From NCBI RefSeq assembly GCF_018604545.1, contig NZ_CP075896.1:6138001-6202000 (forward strand): 64,000 nt of DNA, read 5' to 3'. The notes under the pieces were generated by a model. It saw only the letters and a list, made by a program, of their open reading frames with translations. It had not been told where the DNA came from and did not search any database. The DNA is from Streptomyces koelreuteriae (GTDB lineage: Bacteria; Actinomycetota; Actinomycetes; Streptomycetales; Streptomycetaceae). A program made the position numbers and the translations under genes. Within the stretch, counting starts at the first letter, position 1, and the number at the start of each line of letters is the position of its first letter. Of the stretch, positions 48,476 to 57,092 are shown piece by piece.

Positions 48476-48940
48476 GACAACAGGCAAGCACTCGGATCGT
48501 GGCTTTCCGGGCCCCGCGCGGCGGCGGAAGAGGCCGGTGTCGACTTCGGATACCGGGGCGAGCAGCTCGGTCTGCCCGAGGAGGGATCCGGCTCGATCGC
48601 CCGCCCGGGCCGCCGCCTCGGCGCCCTCGCCGTGGACTGGGGCCTGAGCCTCCTGATCGCATACGGTCTCATCACGCAGAGCTACAACGAGGCGGCCCAG
48701 ATCTGGGCGCCGCTCATCCTGTTCGCCCTCATGGTGCTCACGGTCGGTACGGTCGGCTTCACCCCGGGCAAGCGGCTCCTCGGCCTGCGGGTCCTCGCCC
48801 TGGACACCGGCCGCGTCAGCCCCTGGCGCGCGCTCCTGCGCACGGTCCTGCTCTTCCTCGCGATCCCCGCCCTGATCTGGGACCGCGACGGCCGCGGTCT
48901 GCACGACCGGATGGCGGGCACGGTCGAGGTCCGTATCTAG
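48473..48940 (+). CDS. RDD-family membrane protein
   Basis: 155-residue integral membrane protein starting at GTG 48473. The RDD domain has the eponymous Arg and Asp residues: RPGRRLGALAVDWGLSLLIAYGL, then FTPGKRLLGLRVL and WDRDGRGLHDRMAGTVEV. About three membrane helices are predicted. Transport function is possible in this family but not proven here. Divergent from glnA; ends at a strong terminator. Confidence 0.88.
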   Translation: MDNRQALGSWLSGPRAAAEEAGVDFGYRGEQLGLPEEGSGSIARPGRRLGALAVDWGLSLLIAYGLITQSYNEAAQIWAPLILFALMVLTVGTVGFTPGKRLLGLRVLALDTGRVSPWRALLRTVLLFLAIPALIWDRDGRGLHDRMAGTVEVRI

Positions 48941-48952
48941 CGCGTCCAGTAC

Positions 48953-49000
48953 GAATGACGAAGGGGCGCCCGGTGTGATCCGGGCGCCCCTTCATCATTC
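48953..49000. terminator. Bidirectional terminator between convergent genes
   Basis: 21-base arms 48953-48973 and 48980-49000 pair with a single mismatch around a 6-base loop. It ends the RDD gene on the plus strand and the DUF4191 gene on the minus strand. Confidence 0.85.
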
Positions 49001-49012
49001 GTGTGCGGAGTG

Positions 49013-49714
49013 TCAGCGGGCCTTCGGCCCGCCCTTCGGCAGCTTCATGCCCTTCGGCATGGGTCCCTTGGGCAGCGGCATGTTGCTCATCAGGTCACCG
49101 AGGGCGCGCAGCCGGTCGTTGGTGGCGGTGACCTGCGGGCCGGTCAGCACGCGCGGCAGCTTCAGCATGGTCGTGCGCAGCTTCTTCAGGTCGACCTGGC
49201 CCTCGCCGGTGCCCACGACCAGATCGTGCACGGGCACGTCCGCGACGATGCGGTTCATCTTCTTCTTCTCGGAGGCGAGGAGCGACTTCACCCGGTTCGG
49301 GTTGCCCTCGGCGACCAGGACGATGCCGGCCTTGCCGACCGCGCGGTGCACCACGTCCTGGTTGCGGTTCATCGCCACCGCGGGGGTGGTCGTCCAGCCC
49401 CGGCCGACGTTGTCGAGCACCGCCGCCGCGGCGCCGGGCTGTCCCTCCATCTGCCCGAAGGCGGCCCGCTCGGCCCGGCGCCCGAACACGATCGCCGACG
49501 CGAGGAAGGCGAGCAGGAGGCCCAGGATGCCGAGATAGATGGGGTGACCGATCAAGAAACCGATCGCGAGGAAGACACCGAAGGTGACGATTCCGACTGC
49601 CGCGAGTACAAGACCGATCTTCTTGTCGGCCCTGCGGGTCATCTTGTAGGTCAGAGCGATCTGCTTCAGTCGCCCGGGATTCGCAGCGTCCGCTGCAGGT
49701 TCCTTCCTCGCCAT
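49013..49714 (-). CDS. DUF4191 membrane protein
   Basis: 233-residue protein from ATG 49714. Two membrane helices (KKIGLVLAAVGIVTFGVFLAIGFLIG and IYLGILGLLLAFLASAIVFG) follow a basic N-terminus (GRLKQIALTYKMTRRADKK). The cytoplasmic remainder includes GWTTTPAVAMNRNQDVVHRAVGKAGIVLVAEGNPNRVKSLLASEKKKMNRI. The family is actinobacterial and usually lies next to lipA; no function is known to me. Confidence 0.83.
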   Translation of the reverse strand: MARKEPAADAANPGRLKQIALTYKMTRRADKKIGLVLAAVGIVTFGVFLAIGFLIGHPIYLGILGLLLAFLASAIVFGRRAERAAFGQMEGQPGAAAAVLDNVGRGWTTTPAVAMNRNQDVVHRAVGKAGIVLVAEGNPNRVKSLLASEKKKMNRIVADVPVHDLVVGTGEGQVDLKKLRTTMLKLPRVLTGPQVTATNDRLRALGDLMSNMPLPKGPMPKGMKLPKGGPKAR

Positions 49715-49790
49715 GGCACGAAGTCTACGTGCCTCCACAAGCGCCGACGACGGCAGTGCCCGCGGGGGCCCCGTGGGGGAGGGGCCGCGC

Positions 49791-50003
49791 TCAGGGGCGG
49801 ACGGAGACGGACCGGGAAACGGACTGGTCGAGCACGCGCTGCGCCTCGACCCGGTCCTTGGCGCGACGGCGGTCCTCCAGCACGGAGGTCCACGCGTTGC
49901 GGCGGGCGGTGCGCTGACCGCTGCTCATCAGCAGCGACTCGACGGCACGCAGTGCGGTGGTGAAGGACGGAATCGCGGTGGCGCGGACCGGCGCGGCCTG
50001 CAT
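49791..50003 (-). CDS. 70-residue conserved small protein
   Basis: Starts at ATG 50003 behind a GAGGGGGGA site: MQAAPVRATAIPSFTTALRA..., basic and helical (ARRNAWTSVLEDRRRAKDRVEAQRVLDQS). A gene like this sits between lipA and the DUF4191 gene in other Streptomyces, as far as I recall. Function unknown. Confidence 0.62.
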   Translation of the reverse strand: MQAAPVRATAIPSFTTALRAVESLLMSSGQRTARRNAWTSVLEDRRRAKDRVEAQRVLDQSVSRSVSVRP

Positions 50004-50126
50004 GGGTGAGGTCCCCCCTCGGTATGGGTGTACGTGCTGTGAGTTCAGCGTCACTGATTGGTGTTACCAGGGCGTGACCGGCCGGTCAAACACCCATGAA
50101 GCCCCGGCGGGGACTGGTGAAACGCC

Positions 50127-50177
50127 GACGCGGTCCTGACATGTGCCCTCATCTGCGAGGACGGTCAGGACCGCGTC
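50127..50177. terminator. Hairpin after lipA
   Basis: Perfect 14-base stem (50127-50140 with 50164-50177) around a 23-base loop, 86 bases past the lipA stop. It probably ends the lipA transcript before the small downstream gene. Confidence 0.65.
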
Positions 50178-50263
50178 AAATCGGCCGCTACTGGCGAGTA
50201 GCGTCTTGTGCGGGAATTCACACGCTTGTCTCACCCTGTGACGGGCGGGGTGGTGACGATGTG

Positions 50264-51229
50264 TCAGACGGCCTGGGCCGCGATGCGCGCGTCCCGCTGC
50301 TCCATGGCCATCCGGTAGAGGCGTCCGGCGCGGTACGAGGAGCGCACCAGCGGGCCGGACATCACGCCGGAGAAGCCGATCTGCTCGGCCTCCTGCTGCA
50401 GCTCCACGAACTCGTGCGGCTTCACCCAGCGCTCCACGGGGTGGTGGCGCACGGAGGGCCGCAGGTACTGCGTGATGGTGACCAGCTCGCAGCCCGCGTC
50501 GTGCAGCTGCTTGAGCGCGTCGCTGACCTCCTCGCGGGTCTCGCCCATGCCGAGGATCAGGTTCGACTTGGTGACGAGGCCGTAGTCGCGGGCCTCGGTG
50601 ATGACCTTCAGGGAGCGCTCGTAGCGGAAGCCGGGTCGGATGCGCTTGAAGATGCGCGGGACCGTCTCGACGTTGTGCGCGAAGACCTCGGGGCGGGAGG
50701 AGAAGACCTCCGCGAGCTGCTCGGGGACCGCGTTGAAGTCGGGCGCGAGCAGCTCGACCTTCGTCCGGCCGTCCTCGCGGTCCGCCGTCTGCTGGTGGAT
50801 CTGGCGGACCGTCTCGGCGTACAGCCAGGCGCCGCCGTCCTCCAGGTCGTCGCGGGCGACGCCGGTGATCGTGGCGTAGTTCAGGTCCATGGTGACCACG
50901 GACTCGCCGACCCGGCGGGGCTCGTCACGGTCGAGCGCCTCGGGCTTGCCGGTGTCGATCTGGCAGAAGTCACAGCGCCGGGTGCACTGGTCGCCGCCGA
51001 TGAGGAAGGTCGCCTCGCGGTCCTCCCAGCACTCGTAGATGTTGGGGCAGCCGGCTTCCTGGCAGACCGTGTGCAGGCCCTCGCTCTTCACGAGGTTCTG
51101 CATCTTGGTGTACTCGGGGCCCATTTTCGCCCGGGTCTTGATCCACTCGGGCTTGCGCTCGATGGGGGTCTGGCTGTTGCGGACCTCCAGGCGCAGCATC
51201 TTGCGTCCGTCGGGTGCGACTGCGGACAC
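50264..51229 (-). CDS. lipA: Lipoyl synthase LipA
   Basis: Radical-SAM enzyme that inserts two sulfurs into octanoyl-proteins to make lipoate. 321 residues from GTG 51229. The auxiliary cluster Cys are C56, C61 and C67 (CQEAGCPNIYEC); the SAM cluster is C82-x3-C86-x2-C89 (CTRRCDFC). The C-terminal Ser motif VRSSYRAGRL is present. It acts on E2 domains of pyruvate and 2-oxoglutarate dehydrogenases after LipB. LipB is encoded just upstream on the same strand. Confidence 0.96.
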   Translation of the reverse strand: MSAVAPDGRKMLRLEVRNSQTPIERKPEWIKTRAKMGPEYTKMQNLVKSEGLHTVCQEAGCPNIYECWEDREATFLIGGDQCTRRCDFCQIDTGKPEALDRDEPRRVGESVVTMDLNYATITGVARDDLEDGGAWLYAETVRQIHQQTADREDGRTKVELLAPDFNAVPEQLAEVFSSRPEVFAHNVETVPRIFKRIRPGFRYERSLKVITEARDYGLVTKSNLILGMGETREEVSDALKQLHDAGCELVTITQYLRPSVRHHPVERWVKPHEFVELQQEAEQIGFSGVMSGPLVRSSYRAGRLYRMAMEQRDARIAAQAV

Positions 51230-51312
51230 GACCGGCTCCCTAGCGATTGATTCTTCGGCGCCCTCTAGGGTACGCCCGTTGATTTGAAACCCGGCGTGGG
51301 TGTTCTCCCCTA

Positions 51313-51382
51313 CTGGGGGCTGCCGCCCCCAGGCCCCCGCTTCGGCCTGAACGGCCTCGTCCTCAAGCGCCGGACGGGCTGA
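51313..51382. repeat. Intergenic repeat between lipB and lipA
   Basis: A hairpin CTGGGGGC/GCCCCCAG (51313-51332) is followed by a GC-rich stretch ending with CGTCCTCAAGCGCCGGACG (51358-51376). The latter sequence recurs widely after Streptomyces genes, as I recall. It is downstream of, and partly overlaps the end of, lipB. Confidence 0.6.
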
Positions 51383-52181
51383 CGGTTGCTGGTGTTTTCT
51401 CGATTGCTCGCGGCTTCGGTTCCGCGTTCTCCAGTACGTCCCTCAGATGCCGCTCCACCACCGGCAGGACCTCCTCGATCGTCACGTCGCGGCCCAGTTC
51501 GTTCGCCAGGGACGCGACGCCCGCGTCGCGGATGCCGCAGGGGATGATCCGGTCGAACCACTTGTTGTCGGGGTTCACATTCAGCGCGAAGCCGTGCATG
51601 GTGACGCCCTTGGCCACGCGGATGCCGATCGCGGCGATCTTGCGGTCCTCGCGACGCTGGCCCGCGTTGGACGGGGCGTACTCCGGGCCGTTCATACGAG
51701 GGTCGAACTCCTCGTCGTGCAGACGCGGGTCGAAGTCCAGGGCCAGCCCGCCGAGCGCGGGGCGCTGCTCGACCGGGTCGCCCAGGACCCACACGCCGCT
51801 GCGGCCCTCGACCCGGGTGGTCTCCAGGCCGAACTCCGCGCAGGTCAGGATCAGGGCCTCTTCGAGACGGCGTACGTGCGCCACGACGTCCACCGGGCGG
51901 GGCAGCTTCTGGATCGGGTAGCCCACCAGCTGGCCGGGGCCGTGCCAGGTGATCTTGCCGCCGCGGTCCACGTCCACGACCGGCGTGCCGTCCAGGGGCC
52001 GCTCGTTGTCCGCGGTGCGCCGGCCCGCCGTGTAGACCGGGGGGTGCTCCAGGAGCAGGACCGTGTCGGAGATCTCGTCGGCGAACCGCGCCGCGTGCAC
52101 CCGGCGCTGCTCGTCCCAGGCCTCCTGGTACTCGACGGCCTCGTCACCGAACCCCATGCGGACGAACCGCAACCCACTCAC
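51363..52181 (-). CDS. lipB: Octanoyl-ACP:protein octanoyltransferase LipB
   Basis: Transfers octanoyl groups from acyl carrier protein to lipoyl domains, the step before LipA. 272 residues. Signature VDRGGKITWHGPGQLVGYPI (about 71-90), catalytic Lys181 in EDRKIAAIGIRVAKGVTMHGFALNV and Cys215 in IIPCGI. A 40-residue insert between LGDP and RKIAAIG (about 138-178) lengthens it relative to the E. coli enzyme. The C-terminus extends beyond the core. Confidence 0.95.
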   Translation of the reverse strand: MSGLRFVRMGFGDEAVEYQEAWDEQRRVHAARFADEISDTVLLLEHPPVYTAGRRTADNERPLDGTPVVDVDRGGKITWHGPGQLVGYPIQKLPRPVDVVAHVRRLEEALILTCAEFGLETTRVEGRSGVWVLGDPVEQRPALGGLALDFDPRLHDEEFDPRMNGPEYAPSNAGQRREDRKIAAIGIRVAKGVTMHGFALNVNPDNKWFDRIIPCGIRDAGVASLANELGRDVTIEEVLPVVERHLRDVLENAEPKPRAIEKTPATVSPSGA

Positions 52182-52419
52182 GGCAAGCGCCTCCCTCGGA
52201 CAGGTGTGTCAGGCACGTATCGCGCCCAAGCCACTGTACGTCCGGCCCGAACACGTCAGTCCCGGGGCCAATCCTCACACGATCGGATGAATGTCCGCGA
52301 AAATGTGTGATGGGGTGCTTACTCTCCGCTACATTCGCGCCGTCCAGCAAGCCAAAAGGCCTGCTCACAGGCAATCCGGCACAGCACCGACACCGGAAGG
52401 CAGGAGACCGCACCGCACC

Positions 52420-53907
52420 ATGACGGAACGACCCGCGCAGCGCACCCCCAACCGACAGCTCGCCGCGCTCATCGCAGAAGCGGGGTTCTCCAACGCGGGA
52501 CTCGCCCGTCGCGTGGACCAGCTCGGTCTCGAACACGGGCTCGACTTGAGATACGACAAGACCTCCGTCACCCGATGGCTGCGCGGCCAGCAGCCCCGGG
52601 GCACCACGCCCGCGCTCATCGCCGAGGTCTTCACCCGGCGCCTGGGCCGCCGCCTCACCGCCCAGGACCTCGGCCTGGACGCCTGCGCCCCGGTCTACGC
52701 GGGGCTGGAGTTCGCGGCCGCCCCCGAGGAGGCCGTCGACATCGTCAGCGGGCTGTGGCGCAAGGACTCCGGCAGCCACGCCGAGCTGCGCAAGATCGCC
52801 TTCACCCCGGCCGGGCTCGTCGTGCCGAGCCGGGACTGGCTGATCGGCCGGGCCGACGAGAAGGTCGCCCGGGGCGAGCCGCCCGCCGCCCGCATCCCCG
52901 CCCAGGGCCGCGTCCCCGTCCGCCTCCCGGGGGCAACCGAGCCGGGGGTGCCGGGCGTACCGTCCCTGCCCCGCCAGCGCGGCCAGGCCGAGCGCGGACC
53001 CGGCCAGAAGGTCACCGCCGGCGACATCGCCGCCCTGCGCTCGGTCGGTGAGCTCTTCCGCACCCTCGACGACGCCTACGGCGGCGGTCACGCCCGCCAG
53101 GCCCTCGTGCGCTATCTGGAGCACGAGTGCGAGCCGATGCTGCGCGGCACCTACGGCGAGCAGACCGGCCGCAGGCTGTTCGCGGCCGCCGCCGACCTCA
53201 CCCGGCTCGCGGGCTGGACGTCGTACGACATCGCCGCGCACGGACTCGCCCAGCGCTACTTCGTGCAGGCGCTCCGGCTCGCCCAGGCCGCCGGGGACCG
53301 GACGTACGGGGCGTATGTGCTGGTCACCATGAGCCGGCAGGCCGTCTACCTCGGGCACGGGCGGGAGGCCGTGCAGCTCGCCCGGGTGGCACAGCAGGGC
53401 GTCGGCACCTCCGCCCCGCCCGTCGTGCAGACCCTGCTGCACGCCTCCGAGGCCCGCGGGCACGGAGTGCTCGGCGAGGTCCGGGCCTGCACCGCGGCCC
53501 TGGTCCGCGCCGAGCGCGCCCTGGAGACGGCCCGGCCCGGGGACGACGTACCGCACTGGGCGAAATTCTTCGACGAGGCCCAGCTCGCCGACGAGTTCGG
53601 CCACTGCCACCGCGACCTGCAACAGTTCCGCGCCGCCGCCCAGCACGCGGAACGCTCCCTGCAACTGCGCGCTCCCTCCTACGCCCGCAGCCGCCTCTTC
53701 TGCCGCGTGGTCCTGGCCACCGCCCGCCTGGGCCTGGGCGAACTCGACCAGGCCTGCCAACTCGGAGCGGAGGCGGCGGGCCAGGCCGCGGAGATGCGTT
53801 CGGTGCGGGCGGTGGAGTACGTGAGGGACTTCGAAAGGAGACTCGAGCCGTACAGGGACGCGGCCCCGGTGCGGAGCTACCGCGACAAGGTAGCGGCCCT
53901 TGGCTGA
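52420..53907 (+). CDS. NsdA-like HTH-TPR regulator
   Basis: 495 residues from ATG 52420. An N-terminal helix-turn-helix of unusual type (RQLAALIAEAGFSNAGLARRVDQLGLEHGLDLRYDKTSVTRWLRGQQPRG) is followed by a long helical TPR-like region, for example GLAQRYFVQALRLAQAAGDRTYGAYVLVTMSRQAVYLGHGREAVQLARVAQQG. The same layout occurs in NsdA, a Streptomyces regulator of development and antibiotic production; whether this paralogue shares the role is unknown. It ends at an intergenic repeat. Confidence 0.8.
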   Translation: MTERPAQRTPNRQLAALIAEAGFSNAGLARRVDQLGLEHGLDLRYDKTSVTRWLRGQQPRGTTPALIAEVFTRRLGRRLTAQDLGLDACAPVYAGLEFAAAPEEAVDIVSGLWRKDSGSHAELRKIAFTPAGLVVPSRDWLIGRADEKVARGEPPAARIPAQGRVPVRLPGATEPGVPGVPSLPRQRGQAERGPGQKVTAGDIAALRSVGELFRTLDDAYGGGHARQALVRYLEHECEPMLRGTYGEQTGRRLFAAAADLTRLAGWTSYDIAAHGLAQRYFVQALRLAQAAGDRTYGAYVLVTMSRQAVYLGHGREAVQLARVAQQGVGTSAPPVVQTLLHASEARGHGVLGEVRACTAALVRAERALETARPGDDVPHWAKFFDEAQLADEFGHCHRDLQQFRAAAQHAERSLQLRAPSYARSRLFCRVVLATARLGLGELDQACQLGAEAAGQAAEMRSVRAVEYVRDFERRLEPYRDAAPVRSYRDKVAALG

Positions 53908-53921
53908 GGTGTCTGCTTTTC

Positions 53922-53940
53922 AGGGGCGCGGGGAACTGCG
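53922..53940. repeat. Streptomyces intergenic repeat, copy 2
   Basis: Exact reverse complement of the 19-base core at 5099-5117, located 14 bases after the NsdA-like gene. It is followed by CGAACAACCCCAACGCACCC-type sequence common after Streptomyces genes. Confidence 0.7.
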
Positions 53941-53976
53941 CGAACAACCCCAACGCACCCGCACCCGACGAAGCAC

Positions 53977-55392
53977 CTAAGCAGCCCGGGGCACAGTAGG
54001 CAGCGGATCGGCCACATGCATCGACCGCCCCGCCCCCAAGTCCGCCAAGATCGCCGCAGAAGCCCGATGCCCGGAGTGCAAAGCCCCCTGCACCGTGCTG
54101 GTATCCCGATGATCCCCGCACACATACAGCCCGGCGATCAACCGCACCGGCCGCCGCAGATCATGCGGCGGCCGCATCGCCGGCACAGCCTCCACCGTCT
54201 GATGGACGGCCAACGTCTCCCACCGAGCCGTCGGCATCCCGTACAACCGCGCCAAGTGCATCCGCACCGCCGTGTCGACATCCCCCGGAGGCCGCCCCAG
54301 CACCGTCGAGGACACCAGCGCCCGCCCCGCCGGGGCGCGGGACGGATCGACCTGGCTCACCACCGCCGTATGCGCCACCGGCCCGCCGAGATCCGCGTCC
54401 AGCAGCAGCGACGCCCCCGTCTCCGGCGGCTCGTCGGTCGTGTGGTGCACCACCGTGACCGGATGGAACTCCGGTACCCGCAGCCCGGGCAGCAGTTCCG
54501 CCGCGGCCCGGGCACCGGTCGCCACCAGCACCGCCCGGCAGCGGATCTCGCCGTGCTCGGCGGTGGTCACCGAGGTCGTGGAGACGGAGGTGACGCGCAC
54601 GCCGGTGTGCACGGTGCCCGGCGGCAGCGTGCGGGCCAGCAGCTCCGGCAGGGCCTCCGCGCCGCCCTCCGGTACGCACAGCCGGCCGCTCGCGAAGGCC
54701 CGCAGCGCCAGGTCCGCGCACCGGCTGGACGTGGTCAGGTCCGGGTCGCACAGCAGGGCGGCGAGCAGCGGACGCAGAAAGCCGTCGATCGTACGGGCGG
54801 GCAGCCCACGCGCCGCCAGGGCCTCACCGGCGGGCAGCTCCGGGCGGGTCAGCAGCCGTTCGGCCGGGGTGCTCGCCAGCCGGGTGAGGGCGGCCCCCAG
54901 CCGGGCCTGGTCGACGGCCGTGCCGAGCGGGGCGCCGGACCGGCTCCGGGGCACGGAGACCTGCCGCCCCGGTACCGCCACCGGCCTCCTGGGCGGCCTG
55001 GGCGCGACCGGAGACCGAGGAGCGCTCGCCAGGGCACGGACCGCATGGAGCGCGCCTCGTGCGCCCCGTGCGCCCCCTGCACCGGCCTGGACGCCCGCGC
55101 GATGGTGGCGGCCGTCGCCGTGCAGCAGGACACCGGGCGCGAAGGGCCGCAGCACCAGCCCGCCCAGTCCGGGTGTCAGTCGTAGTTCCGGATACGCCGT
55201 GGACAGCAACTGGCCGATCCGGTCGAGCCGGAAGCCGTCGACCTTCTCCGTCGCCATGCGGCCGCCGACCCCATGGGCGGCCTCCAGGACCATGGTCGTC
55301 ACTCCTGCGCGGGTGAGCCGGTTCGCGGCCGAGAGTCCGGCGACCCCGGCCCCCACGACGACCACGTCCGCCTGGTACGCGGGCTCAAGCAC
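53977..55392 (-). CDS. FAD-dependent amine-oxidase-type oxidoreductase
   Basis: 471 residues from GTG 55392. The dinucleotide-binding loop is ADVVVVGAGVAGLSAANRLTRAGVTTMVLEAAHGVGGRMATEK (about 8-50), the GxGxxG and GG motifs of amine oxidase/phytoene desaturase-like flavoproteins. The C-terminal FAD motif is RLIAGLYVCGDHRDTSTVQGALHSGHRAS. A Pro/Arg-rich insert (about 120-165) is unusual. Substrate unknown. Confidence 0.85.
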   Translation of the reverse strand: MLEPAYQADVVVVGAGVAGLSAANRLTRAGVTTMVLEAAHGVGGRMATEKVDGFRLDRIGQLLSTAYPELRLTPGLGGLVLRPFAPGVLLHGDGRHHRAGVQAGAGGARGARGALHAVRALASAPRSPVAPRPPRRPVAVPGRQVSVPRSRSGAPLGTAVDQARLGAALTRLASTPAERLLTRPELPAGEALAARGLPARTIDGFLRPLLAALLCDPDLTTSSRCADLALRAFASGRLCVPEGGAEALPELLARTLPPGTVHTGVRVTSVSTTSVTTAEHGEIRCRAVLVATGARAAAELLPGLRVPEFHPVTVVHHTTDEPPETGASLLLDADLGGPVAHTAVVSQVDPSRAPAGRALVSSTVLGRPPGDVDTAVRMHLARLYGMPTARWETLAVHQTVEAVPAMRPPHDLRRPVRLIAGLYVCGDHRDTSTVQGALHSGHRASAAILADLGAGRSMHVADPLPTVPRAA

Positions 55393-55628
55393 GTGCCCCT
55401 CCTCGAGGTTGCGCGGGCGCTGGAGACGTCATGCCCTCAACAGGCCGCAGGGATACGCGAGTTCTGGTCGAGGGTAGGGCTGTGATCGGTCAAATGGGGT
55501 CGCGCATCAACAGGGCACGGTCGCACGGCGGTCGCATACGGATGCCTTGTGGGCATGAAGTGGTCGCAGATTGCTTGTGGGCGACTCGAGGAGCTGTGCC
55601 GAAACGGCCGCGACTCGTACGGGACTCG

Positions 55629-56525
55629 TCACAGCGCCGCCCGGATCGCCCCCTCGATCTCCGGGAACGCGAACCGGAAGCCCGACTCCAGCAGCCGCGT
55701 CGGCAACACCCGGGCGCTGCCGAGCACATCCCCGGCCATCTCGCCGAGCACGCTCCGCAGGACGGGCGCGGGCACGGCGAACACGGTCGGGCGGTGCAGC
55801 ACGCGTCCCATCGCCGCGACGATCTCACGGTTCGTCAGGGGGTTCGGGGCGGTGAGGTTGAACGGCCCGGACAGACCGTCCGTGTCGAGGAGATGCCGGA
55901 TCGCGGCGACCTCGTCGTGCAGGGCGATGAATGACCAGTACTGCCGCCCGTCGCCCATCCGCCCGCCGAGCCCCGCCTGGAACAGCGGGAACAGCCGCCC
56001 CCACGCGCCGCCGTCGCGGGAGACGACCAGTCCGGTCCGTGTGAACACCGTGCGCACACCGGCCTCCTGGGCCGGTGCCGCGGCGCCCTCCCACTCCACG
56101 CACAGCGACGGCAGGAAGCCCTCACCCGCCGGCGCGCTCTCGTCGACGGTCCGGTCCCCGGTCTCGCCGTAGTAGCCCATGGCGCTGCCGTTGACGAACA
56201 CCCCCGGCCGGTCCTTGTCGTCCAGCGCGGCGACGGCCTCGGCGAGCGCCGCCGTGCCGTTCACCCGGCTGTCGCGGATCCTCCGCTTGTAGTCGTCCGT
56301 CCAGCGGCGGTCGCCGACCCCGGCACCCGCCAGGTTCGCCACCCCGTGGCACCCGGCGAGCCCGGCCGCGTCCACGCGCCCGCCCTCCGGGTCCCAGCGG
56401 ACCTCGTCCGCCGCCCGGGGCTCATGGCGCACCAGGCGCACCACCTCGTGCCCGTCCGCGGTCAGGGACCGCACCAGAGCGCTGCCGATCAGACCGGAGG
56501 CGCCGGTCACCGCGATGCGTCGCAT
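55629..56525 (-). CDS. TIGR01777-family SDR epimerase
   Basis: 298-residue SDR39U1/YfcH-like protein. The nucleotide loop is MRRIAVTGASGLIGSALVRSL. NGSAMGYYGETGDRTVDESAPAGEGFLPSLCVEWE carries the catalytic Tyr. C-terminal DUF1731 reads ALRSVLGEMAGDVLGSARVLPTRLLESGFRFAFPEIEGAI. The family's substrate is not settled. In actinobacteria it often lies near lipoate genes, as here. Confidence 0.9.
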   Translation of the reverse strand: MRRIAVTGASGLIGSALVRSLTADGHEVVRLVRHEPRAADEVRWDPEGGRVDAAGLAGCHGVANLAGAGVGDRRWTDDYKRRIRDSRVNGTAALAEAVAALDDKDRPGVFVNGSAMGYYGETGDRTVDESAPAGEGFLPSLCVEWEGAAAPAQEAGVRTVFTRTGLVVSRDGGAWGRLFPLFQAGLGGRMGDGRQYWSFIALHDEVAAIRHLLDTDGLSGPFNLTAPNPLTNREIVAAMGRVLHRPTVFAVPAPVLRSVLGEMAGDVLGSARVLPTRLLESGFRFAFPEIEGAIRAAL

Positions 56526-56583
56526 GGCTCAATCTTGCCGGTCGCGCCCGTAAAAGCCCCGTCGGGAACCGCTGGCGCCGACG

Positions 56584-56599
56584 TAACGTGACCGCCATG
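56584..56599 (+). promoter_or_regulatory. Leaderless promoter of the GNAT gene
   Basis: TAACGT (56584-56589) ends 8 bases before ATG 56597, and no ribosome site precedes it. Start of transcription at the ATG is plausible. Confidence 0.4.
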
Positions 56600-57085
56600 C
56601 CGACTCCGCACATACGACCCGCACGGCTCGACGACGAGGAGGCGCTCGGGCTGCTCGACCGCGCCGCATGGTCACCTCTGCATGCCGTGCTGCCCGAGCC
56701 GAAGCCGCCGTACCCGCCCTTCTTCAACGAGCGGCACGCGCCCGAGGACTGCCTTGTCGCCGAGGTCGGCGACCGCCTCGCGGGCTATGTCCACCTCGGC
56801 TTCCCCACCCCGGTCGACGCGGGCCGGCACGTCCGCCAGATCCAGGGCCTGGCCGTCGGCGAGCACGCGCGCGGCCGGGGCGTCGGGCGAGCGCTGGTCC
56901 GCGCCGCCGTCGACGAGGCCCGCCGCCGCGGCGCCCGCCGCATCACCCTGCGCGTCCTCGCCCACAACGTTCCGGCCCGGGGACTCTACGAGTCCGAGGG
57001 GTTCGTGGTGGAGGGGATCCTGCCCGAGGAGTTCCTGCTCGATGGGAAGTACGTCGACGACGTACTGATGGGGCGCTCCCTCTGA
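56597..57085 (+). CDS. GNAT-family acetyltransferase
   Basis: 162 residues from ATG 56597; GTG 56588 is an alternative. Acetyl-CoA motif A is HVRQIQGLAVGEHARGRGVGRALVRAAVDEARRRG, followed by ITLRVLAHNVPARGLYESEGF. Acceptor unknown. It converges with the MarP-like gene with 7 bases between stops. Confidence 0.88.
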   Translation: MPTPHIRPARLDDEEALGLLDRAAWSPLHAVLPEPKPPYPPFFNERHAPEDCLVAEVGDRLAGYVHLGFPTPVDAGRHVRQIQGLAVGEHARGRGVGRALVRAAVDEARRRGARRITLRVLAHNVPARGLYESEGFVVEGILPEEFLLDGKYVDDVLMGRSL

Positions 57086-57092
57086 GCCGGAT

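Noticed and set aside
55393..55628. Possible small gene between the FAD oxidoreductase and the TIGR01777 gene
   Set aside because: The frames through this gap continue as shadows into the neighbouring gene, have no ribosome site and no sensible composition.
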